From Planctomycetota bacterium (lineage in GTDB: Bacteria > Planctomycetota > PUPC01 > JACPCR01): a stretch of DNA of 9,780 bases. The notes under the pieces were generated by a model. That model was not told the origin of the DNA, ran no database searches, and saw nothing but the letters and a program-made list of their open reading frames with translations. The translations under genes and the position numbers were made by a program. Shown one piece after another: positions 1 to 5,257 of this stretch (the stretch's first letter is position 1; every line of letters starts with the position of its first letter). The stretch covers positions 1 to 9,780 of the forward strand of contig JASLXP010001178.1 of the NCBI GenBank assembly GCA_030740295.1, given 5' to 3'.

Positions 1-1
1 C

Positions 2-3000
2 ATCGTGGAGTTCTTCTTTCACGCCCCGGAATCGCGCGCCTACAAGGTCAAGCTTTCGATCGATCCATCCACCGTGCTGCCCGTGGTGCTTCTGCATAAT
101 ATCGACGTCCACAACAAGCTGGCTCAAATGGCGGGCAAGGCCGGCAAGAAGAGCGCAACGTTCTACGATCCGGCTGAGCGCCTGGCCGGCTGGAAGGAAA
201 AGGGGACCTACAAACCCGACGCCCGGGCTCCGGAGGTGAAGCTCGCGGACGACCTGAAGCTGTGGCAGGCGTGTTTGCCTCTCAATGCCCAAACGGCGTG
301 CGGAGGCGATGGGCATGGGGCCTGGAGCGCGTTCGCAGGCGGGGCAAAAGCCCTGGTCCCCCCGGGGGTCGTGGATGACGGCATGGGCATCGATTTCTAC
401 GGGAAGGACATGCTGTGGAATCGCTCGCCGGAAGAACTGGACGCCTTGCAAGATCCCAAGAGAAGCCCGGGAGCGTGGCGGAATACCGGGACTATGGCGC
501 TCCTCAAGCGGCGTCCCGGTCTGGCTAAGGAGTTGACGCGGCACACAGCCTACATCAAGGCCGGCTGGTCGGGTCGGGGAGGCCAGCAACGGATGGACAA
601 GGCCTACAGCAAGGCGTTTGCCGCGATCAAACTAGCCAAAAAGTACCATGAGACGGGCGACGAGGCGAAGGCCCGGCAGGCCGCCATCTGTCTGGCCCGG
701 CTGGGGCTGCAGAATGCCTCGCACGGTTTCCGCCAGACCATGCGGACCTATGACATGATTCCGGGGGTCATCCATGGGGATGCCGCCTTCCGCCGCCGGT
801 ACAAGCAGATGGTCTACGACTCCCGCGGCGCCTTCTCAACCGGCGGTTTTGTGACCAGTTACGATTACCTGTTCCCGTACATTCAAGGCAATGCCGAGCT
901 GGCCGCAGCGCTGGGCCGGTTCATTCCCTGGATCAAGACGCCCGCGGATGCGCAGCGGTTCTACGAGACGTACATCCTCCAGCATTACGCACACCAGGTC
1001 ATGACGTATAACGCCTTTGTCAATAACGGCACGGCCGGCTGGATGGCCAATGTGATGGCCGTGCAGCAGGATCCGTCGATCGTCAAGCCCTGGTCGGAGT
1101 GGCTCTTCCGCTACGTCTGGGTCTATCCGAACCGTCCGATGGGGGTGGACGAGGTTGCCGTCAACACCATCACCCGAGACGGCACGAACAAGAAAGGTTC
1201 GACCTTCTACACCTGGGGCGGCAGTGCACTAAGCTCCGTCCTGGCACGCCTGGAGCTCTGCCGGAACGCGGGGCTGGAGCTTCCCGCGGGTATGAGAGAC
1301 CCTGACCAGTTTCCGAAGGCCTACTGGGGCAAGCGGTTCAAGGAAGACATCACCGTGGCCGGGGGCTATGCCTTTTACATCGGCGATGTCAGCGGGCCCA
1401 ACCGCGAGCGGCTGAAGGACCTGGGGCGGGAGCTTCGGAAGACACCAGAGAAGATTCCGAACAACCCTTCGCGTGTCCTGAGCACGTGGGCGGGGATATT
1501 GGAAACGGGTCAAGAGCAGGCCGACTTCCGCCAGCGCCGCGCAGCGGCTGTGCGCGTGGGCTCCGGCTATGGCCACGCTCACCACGATCCCTTCGACCTG
1601 CAGATCTGGGCGCACGGCGTTCCCATGTGCGGCGACGGCGGGGCGCGCAACGGCTACGCCCAACCCCAAACCGGCTGGCTGGGCAACCATAACACCGTGG
1701 TCTCCGGTCTAGCGTACGGGCACCAATGGGTTTCGTCCTTCGCCCCCCTGGCGGGCGCGCAGTATCTCAAGGCCTCGCTCCTCTGTGAAGGGCTTTACGA
1801 ACGTCAGGTGGCCCTGGTGGATGTGGATACGACCAACAGCTATGTGGTCGACGTGTTCCGCATCAAAGGCGGTAACGCGCCTGCCTATGCCTTCCACGGT
1901 CCGCCCGCCGATCAGTTCGAGGTCAACGCCACCGGCAAGCATCCGGCGGAAGTGGGAAGGTTCCTCCCGCAGGCGAGCACATGGCGCGGCCGGTGCCCGG
2001 AGACCTTGACGGCGACGTGGCGCATGCGCCGCGATCCGGAGACGGTCACCTGGACGACCAAGGCCGGCGTGGCGGGCAAGTTGGCCGTGCCCGGAGCCGA
2101 GCGCATGGCCATGGGCGCTGACTTTGACGAAAAGGCGCCGCGCAAGTTCATCCGTCTGTATCTCCTGGGCCATGCCGGAGACGAAGCCTACGGCGGACGC
2201 GCGCTGTGCATGAAGGCGACGCCATACACCATGGAGAACCTCTACGTCAGACCCCGGGACTGGAAGGGCGAGACGGTGTTTGTGGCCGTCTTCGAGCCGT
2301 TTGCCGGCGAGGGTTTCGTCAAGGCGGTTCGCCTTGTCACGCCTGCGGCTTCGCTCACGAACGCGGACGCGCCGGTGGCCGTTGAAGTCACGCTCCGGGA
2401 CGGCCGGCGCGATGTGATCTGCCTGGCCCAGCGCGACCGGCCTGCGGCTGCGTTCGAGGGCATGACCGTCCAGGGCGAATTCGGCTTGGCCTCCTTCGAC
2501 GAGAAGGGTGTGCGACAGGCGGCCCTGGTCGGTGGAACCCGGCTGGAAGCCAAGGGGATGACCCTGACTACAGAGAGGGCCGCTTATGGGGGGACGATCC
2601 AATCCATCGAGTACTTCAAGCGCACCGCGACGCTCAGCCAGCCGCTGCCCCCGGAGGCGGCCGGCGCCGTGATCGAGGTCGGGAAGCCGCCCTATCCAAC
2701 GAGCTATGCACTGACTAAGGCAGGGGGCGCGGACGTGACCTTCCTTAAAGGGATGGATTTTGCCATGTCGCGTGTGGTCGAATTCAATACTGAAGGATTG
2801 CCTGTCTTGCAGAGCGCAATCACGGTCATCCCGGGCATGACGGTGACGGACGACGGCTACAAGACTTTTTGGCGCTTCGCGGCGGACGCCAGCGCCGAGA
2901 GGCTGGCGCTGGCAGACGGCCCCGCGCCGAAGGATGCCCTCAAGCCGGGCGATGCAGTTCGCGTTTGGGAAATCGGGCCGGGCGACCGGTATCGCCTGCC

Positions 3001-3085
3001 CGTTCAACTCAAGTTGGTGCGGCAGGCGGACGGCAAGTATCAGGTCACCGGCAATGCGCCGGCGACGGTCGCGGGAATACCGTGA
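2..3085 (+). CDS. Heparinase II/III-like polysaccharide lyase, 5' end missing
   Basis: The reading frame is already open at the left edge (an Ile codon precedes the GTG at 5), so this GTG is probably internal and the signal peptide and N-terminus lie outside the window. Numbering from the GTG, 1026 residues are visible. Residues of about 150-480 are helix-rich and fit the alpha/alpha toroid of the family, with an Asn-rich segment at 336-342 (NAFVNNG). The heparinase II/III-like beta domain follows: HAHHD at 524-528, a conserved His-Asn-Thr-Val at 562-565, YVVDVFRIKGG at 613-623 and a further His at 631 (AFHGPP). About 350 more beta-rich residues follow. Members of this family cleave uronic-acid-containing polysaccharides by beta-elimination in the periplasm or outside the cell. 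The family assignment is strong; the exact PL family and substrate (heparin-like, alginate-like or other) cannot be told. The end at TGA 3083-3085 looks natural, after a beta-strand-rich tail. An esterase remnant abuts it directly. Confidence 0.85.
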   Translation: MVEFFFHAPESRAYKVKLSIDPSTVLPVVLLHNIDVHNKLAQMAGKAGKKSATFYDPAERLAGWKEKGTYKPDARAPEVKLADDLKLWQACLPLNAQTACGGDGHGAWSAFAGGAKALVPPGVVDDGMGIDFYGKDMLWNRSPEELDALQDPKRSPGAWRNTGTMALLKRRPGLAKELTRHTAYIKAGWSGRGGQQRMDKAYSKAFAAIKLAKKYHETGDEAKARQAAICLARLGLQNASHGFRQTMRTYDMIPGVIHGDAAFRRRYKQMVYDSRGAFSTGGFVTSYDYLFPYIQGNAELAAALGRFIPWIKTPADAQRFYETYILQHYAHQVMTYNAFVNNGTAGWMANVMAVQQDPSIVKPWSEWLFRYVWVYPNRPMGVDEVAVNTITRDGTNKKGSTFYTWGGSALSSVLARLELCRNAGLELPAGMRDPDQFPKAYWGKRFKEDITVAGGYAFYIGDVSGPNRERLKDLGRELRKTPEKIPNNPSRVLSTWAGILETGQEQADFRQRRAAAVRVGSGYGHAHHDPFDLQIWAHGVPMCGDGGARNGYAQPQTGWLGNHNTVVSGLAYGHQWVSSFAPLAGAQYLKASLLCEGLYERQVALVDVDTTNSYVVDVFRIKGGNAPAYAFHGPPADQFEVNATGKHPAEVGRFLPQASTWRGRCPETLTATWRMRRDPETVTWTTKAGVAGKLAVPGAERMAMGADFDEKAPRKFIRLYLLGHAGDEAYGGRALCMKATPYTMENLYVRPRDWKGETVFVAVFEPFAGEGFVKAVRLVTPAASLTNADAPVAVEVTLRDGRRDVICLAQRDRPAAAFEGMTVQGEFGLASFDEKGVRQAALVGGTRLEAKGMTLTTERAAYGGTIQSIEYFKRTATLSQPLPPEAAGAVIEVGKPPYPTSYALTKAGGADVTFLKGMDFAMSRVVEFNTEGLPVLQSAITVIPGMTVTDDGYKTFWRFAADASAERLALADGPAPKDALKPGDAVRVWEIGPGDRYRLPVQLKLVRQADGKYQVTGNAPATVAGIP

Positions 3086-3086
3086 A

Positions 3087-3353
3087 GTTCCGGTACCCGC
3101 CAGACGACCCTCCGGTTCGCGCTTCGGTCCGCAGCGAAGGCGATCTCGGTATGAGCCGTCGATTTTCCCGTCGGACCAGTGCCAGGCGCCGTCCCTGCCC
3201 TGGATTGAGAGCCAGGGGATCTCCGCCCCCGGGGCGGGTAGCATAGTCGCCAGCGATCGGCCGTATCACTACATGGGCAGCGGCAGGTTCTTCGTGCGCT
3301 TCGGCGATGCGCTGGCGGGCGCGATGGTCAAGCTGCTGAAGAAACAGAAGTAG
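3087..3353 (+). pseudogene. C-terminal remnant of an SGNH (sialate O-acetylesterase-like) esterase
   Basis: Immediately after the lyase stop, frame 3 stays open to the TAG at 3351-3353. From about 3195 it encodes a credible protein tail: LPWIESQGI, then SDRPYHYMGSGRFFVRFGDA and a lysine-rich end. The His-Tyr pair (codons 3267-3272), the later Gly, an Ala six residues after it and a Lys-Lys six residues further on line up with the end of the intact esterase domain encoded at 5258 (HYDSQSYLTIG, then Ala and KK at the same spacing). The piece therefore appears to be the C-terminal catalytic-His block and last helix of an SGNH/SASA-type esterase. No start codon, ribosome binding site, GQSN serine block or WxQGE block belongs to it. 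Upstream of about 3150 the same frame is Arg/Pro/Ser-rich and looks like out-of-frame sequence. It is most simply a gene remnant left by a deletion. A sequencing frameshift is less likely, because the lyase ends naturally. Confidence 0.5.
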
Positions 3354-3378
3354 CGTATCGTGGCCACAGCCGACGTAG

Positions 3379-3402
3379 CCACGGGCTGCTGCCAGCCTGT
3401 GG
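3379..3402 (+). repeat. Strong intergenic hairpin, possible terminator or repeat-family member
   Basis: CCACGGGCTG (3379-3388) pairs with CAGCCTGTGG (3393-3402) around a CTGC loop: ten pairs, one of them G-T. It lies 25 bases after the esterase-remnant stop. Only a short TCTTT follows, so a Rho-independent terminator is possible but not typical. The first arm shares CCACGGGCT with the 25-bp hairpin units at 3646-3858, which suggests a diverged relative of the same repeat family. The hairpin itself is certain; its role is inferred. Confidence 0.6.
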
Positions 3403-3440
3403 TCTTTGAAGAGGACGTTTCACGGCGTCAGGGACTCGCC

Positions 3441-3615
3441 TCTTTCTTTTTAATCATGCTTCTAATCTCAGATTTCTGTCTTCGGCCTTTTCATCTTGCC
3501 CTTTCACCTCTGCTTTCTGCCGCTTCGCTGCACGCGACATCCTCTTTCTGTTGATGGTGCTAGAAGAGAAAAGACAAAAGCCGAAGATTAAAAGGCGGAA
3601 AAAGAAAAGTGGAGA
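3441..3615. other. Non-coding low-complexity tract with pyrimidine-rich and purine-rich arms
   Basis: The stretch from 3441 to about 3520 is rich in C and T on the + strand, and 3561-3615 is rich in A and G. The two halves are loosely inverted copies of each other. The clearest match is TCTTCGGC (3479-3486) against GCCGAAGA (3580-3587), and TAATCT (3463-3468) has complements at 3585-3590 and 3613-3618. No convincing coding potential was found here on either strand. It may be a decayed repeat or the left shoulder of the palindromic element that follows. Confidence 0.4.
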
Positions 3616-3635
3616 TTAACTTGACAATGTTTACT
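3616..3635 (+). repeat. Left terminal inverted repeat
   Basis: TTAACTTGACAATGTTTACT is matched by the reverse complement of 3863-3882 at 18 of 20 bases, with an exact 12-base core CTTGACAATGTT. The core contains TTGACA, a perfect -35 hexamer, but no fitting -10 box follows at the normal distance. Confidence 0.75.
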
Positions 3636-3645
3636 CCGTCCCTGG

Positions 3646-3670
3646 GAGGCCACGGGCTTGCCCCGTGGAG
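3646..3670 (+). repeat. Palindromic hairpin unit, copy A (forward)
   Basis: First of four 25-bp units. Its heart is CCACGGGCTTGCCCCGTGG, a 7-bp stem (CCACGGG/CCCGTGG) with a CTTGC loop. The unit is followed by ACTCACG, and the similarity to copy D continues to 3690. Confidence 0.9.
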
Positions 3671-3711
3671 ACTCACGTTTCTTCCTCGCGAAGCTGCAAC
3701 GCAAGTTTTGA

Positions 3712-3736
3712 GAGGCCACGGGCTTGCCCCGTGGAG
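3712..3736 (+). repeat. Palindromic hairpin unit, copy B (forward)
   Basis: Identical to copy A over all 25 bases and 66 bases downstream of it. It is followed by ATTCACG, one base different from the complement of the flank of copy C apart from strand. Confidence 0.9.
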
Positions 3737-3766
3737 ATTCACGCTTCACTGCGACAGATCGTGAAA

Positions 3767-3791
3767 CTCCACGGGGCAAGCCCGTGGCCTC
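3767..3791 (-). repeat. Palindromic hairpin unit, copy C (reverse)
   Basis: Exact reverse complement of copies A and B over 25 bases. With B it forms the inner inverted pair, separated by a 16-base centre after the shared 7-base flanks. Confidence 0.9.
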
Positions 3792-3833
3792 CCAGGAAAT
3801 TGTTGCCATGAACCGCGAGGAAAAAACGTGAGC

Positions 3834-3858
3834 CTCCACGGGACAAGCCCGTGGCCTC
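3834..3858 (-). repeat. Palindromic hairpin unit, copy D (reverse)
   Basis: Reverse complement of copy A with one substitution (an A at 3843 where the other copies have G in this orientation). It is 67 bases from copy C, mirroring the A-B spacing. Confidence 0.9.
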
Positions 3859-3862
3859 TTGA

Positions 3863-3882
3863 AGTTAACATTGTCAAGCTAA
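3863..3882 (-). repeat. Right terminal inverted repeat
   Basis: AGTTAACATTGTCAAGCTAA is the inverted partner of 3616-3635, differing at two positions. It lies 126 bases before the HEAT-protein start. The bases 3883-4008 between them hold no gene and no convincing promoter, only short weak inverted repeats. Confidence 0.75.
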
Positions 3883-3994
3883 AAGCAAGATTAGAAGGGA
3901 AAGAGCTGTGCCTTAAGCGACAGGCAAGCTGCCCGACGCTACGATTCCACGGCAGCAACGATTCTGTTCACCGCACAGCCGGAGTGCCAAACGT

Positions 3995-3999
3995 GAGGA
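3995..3999 (+). promoter_or_regulatory. Ribosome binding site for the HEAT-repeat gene
   Basis: GAGGA lies nine bases before the ATG at 4009. This favours that ATG over the in-frame ATG at 4021, which would be 21 bases away. Confidence 0.65.
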
Positions 4000-4008
4000 A
4001 AAAATTCA

Positions 4009-5253
4009 ATGAGTAGAACGATGACTCTCTGCAATCTGGCTCTCATCTGTCTGGCAGGTTCTGCTCTGGCCAAGCCGGAAGAAAGAAATCCACTCGCGGA
4101 CAAGTCCGTCCCTGAACTGGCCTCAATCCTCAGCCAGAGCAAGGACGAGGCCCTGCGTCTCAATGCATCGAAGGCTCTGCGTGCAAAGATGCCGCAGAAG
4201 TCGGTCCGGTTGAGGAGAGGACAAAAGACGCCTGCCTACCCCAAGGCGGATGCGGACCTGGTTAAGGCGCTCTTGCGGGGGTTGCACGACACTTCCAGCG
4301 GAGTGCGCTATGAATGCCGCAAGGGGCTGGGGTGCGGGGGCGAAACGGCTCTCAGCGGGCTGCTGGCAGAGATGGCAAGTAAGGAAGCGGATGCGCGCTC
4401 GTATGCCGCAGACGCGCTGGGGGACATGGGCACCTATCCGGATGCCGCCGGCCTGCCGCTGGACAAGGCCCTACCCGCACTTCAAAAGGCTCTGAGCGAT
4501 AAGGACTATCGGGTGCGCGTCAGTGCCGCGATGGCCTTGTCAAAGATCGGTGCGCGCTCAGCTCCAGCGTTGCCGCAACTGATCAGGCTACTCGATGATG
4601 AGAAATGGGCCGTGGCTGATGCCGCGGTACGGGCAGTCGGTCAGGCTGACCCATCAGGTGTGAAGTCAGTTCCAGCTCTGGTGAGGGTTCTAGACAATAA
4701 GAAGCATGACCTGCGCGAGTTTGCCTGTAATGAACTGAAGGCCATGGGCGCAAAGGCCAAGGCGGCCATACCGGCGCTAATCAAGCTGCTCGATGCGGAC
4801 CGCGAATCCTGGTATGCCGGCAAAGGCGCTGCTGATGCACTAATGGCCATGGTCTCGTATGACAAACGCAAGATTAAAGATGACCCCGCAGCCGATGTCC
4901 GCGCAGGGGTCATCAGCGCCATCGCGCAGAGCGTCAACAACCAGGCAGCCCCATTCGTCAAGCTTGACCGCCTCCAGGCGCTTTTCATTCCGGGGAATGT
5001 TGCCTGCCCGATGGGGGAAGAGGTCTTGCCGGCTCTGCCCCATGCACTCGAGCTGCTGGAGAAATGGATGAAGAAGCCGCCCTGGGGTGATCCGAGAGGG
5101 AAACTGGCCGCCTTCTTGGCTAGAGTCGGGGGCCACGCACCCGAACAGGTCGTACCGGTTGTCACGAGATTGCTGGACGACCCAGAGATTAAGAAAGACG
5201 AAAAGGGCACGAAGCTACTGCAGGATCTATTGAAGAAACTGGAGGCGAAGTAA
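4009..5253 (+). CDS. Secreted HEAT-repeat protein
   Basis: A 414-residue protein with an N-terminal signal peptide: Arg3, a hydrophobic core, and a likely signal peptidase I site after Ala-Leu-Ala at 19-21. The mature part is mostly HEAT/PBS-lyase-type helical repeats, with the recurring pattern of a Pro-Ala-Leu helix followed by D..VR..A...L. Examples are LPALQKALSDKDYRVRVSAA, VPALVRVLDNKKHDLREFAC and IPALIKLLDADRE. The clearest repeats span residues of about 80-285. The rest keeps helical character, with one more repeat-like unit near the C-terminus. No catalytic motif is visible, so a scaffold or binding role outside the cytoplasm is inferred. It is the first gene of the operon. The next gene starts four bases after the TAA and itself ends in HEAT repeats, so the two proteins may share a partner or bind each other. 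Confidence 0.85.
   Translation: MSRTMTLCNLALICLAGSALAKPEERNPLADKSVPELASILSQSKDEALRLNASKALRAKMPQKSVRLRRGQKTPAYPKADADLVKALLRGLHDTSSGVRYECRKGLGCGGETALSGLLAEMASKEADARSYAADALGDMGTYPDAAGLPLDKALPALQKALSDKDYRVRVSAAMALSKIGARSAPALPQLIRLLDDEKWAVADAAVRAVGQADPSGVKSVPALVRVLDNKKHDLREFACNELKAMGAKAKAAIPALIKLLDADRESWYAGKGAADALMAMVSYDKRKIKDDPAADVRAGVISAIAQSVNNQAAPFVKLDRLQALFIPGNVACPMGEEVLPALPHALELLEKWMKKPPWGDPRGKLAAFLARVGGHAPEQVVPVVTRLLDDPEIKKDEKGTKLLQDLLKKLEAK
5241..5245 (+). promoter_or_regulatory. Ribosome binding site for the esterase gene, inside the previous gene
   Basis: GGAGG within the last codons of the HEAT gene lies 12 bases before the GTG at 5258. The spacing is rather long, so initiation may depend on ribosomes finishing the upstream gene. 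Confidence 0.45.
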
Positions 5254-5257
5254 TACC

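Larger units (their letters stand above)
3616..3882. mobile_element. 267-bp palindromic MITE-like or BIME-like element
   Basis: The element is bounded by 20-bp terminal inverted repeats that agree at 18 of 20 positions. It contains four copies of a 25-bp hairpin unit in the order forward, forward, reverse, reverse. The symmetry extends beyond the units: 3646-3690 equals the reverse complement of 3814-3858 at 42 of 45 bases, and 3712-3743 equals that of 3760-3791 at 31 of 32. All nested pairs share a centre near 3750, around a 16-base unpaired middle (3744-3759). It has no transposase and no plausible gene, so it would move only in trans, as MITEs and REP/BIME elements do. No clear target-site duplication is visible at the outer edges. 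Calling it mobile is inference; the repeat structure is directly visible. Confidence 0.55.

Noticed and set aside
5..7. GTG at 5 as the true start of the lyase gene
   Set aside because: The frame is open upstream to the window edge, no signal peptide or ribosome binding site can be seen, and the sequence begins inside what looks like a folded beta domain.
3224..3238. GC-rich palindrome CCGCCCCCGGGGCGG as a regulatory site
   Set aside because: It lies within the esterase-remnant codons, has almost no loop, and is readily explained by GC-rich coding sequence.
1709..3244. Long open frame on the minus strand (about 511 codons) opposite the lyase gene
   Set aside because: It is an antisense shadow of a GC-rich gene: Arg/Gly/Pro/His-rich, with no domain motif, and the + strand frame has clear heparinase family motifs.
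3424..3451. GGCG/CGCC inverted pair followed by a T-rich stretch, as a terminator
   Set aside because: The stem has only four pairs with mismatches inside and a nine-base loop, and the T tract is interrupted by C.
3621..3650. TTGACA in the terminal repeats as a promoter -35 box
   Set aside because: No acceptable -10 hexamer lies 16-18 bases downstream in either orientation.
3646..3858. Possible small CRISPR array
   Set aside because: Four copies of a 25-bp unit are present, but two are inverted, the spacers are themselves partly inverted copies of each other, and no cas gene is near.
3560..3958. Several short minus-strand frames across the repeats, with peptides such as LHGASPWPL
   Set aside because: They are translations of the hairpin units; the recurring peptide motif follows from the repeat, and the frames lack ribosome binding sites.
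3905..3979. GCTGTGC and GCACAGC inverted pair, and GCTGCC/GGCAGC within it, as a regulatory structure before the HEAT gene
   Set aside because: Stems of six or seven bases with long loops are expected by chance at this composition; no riboswitch or operator pattern is recognisable.
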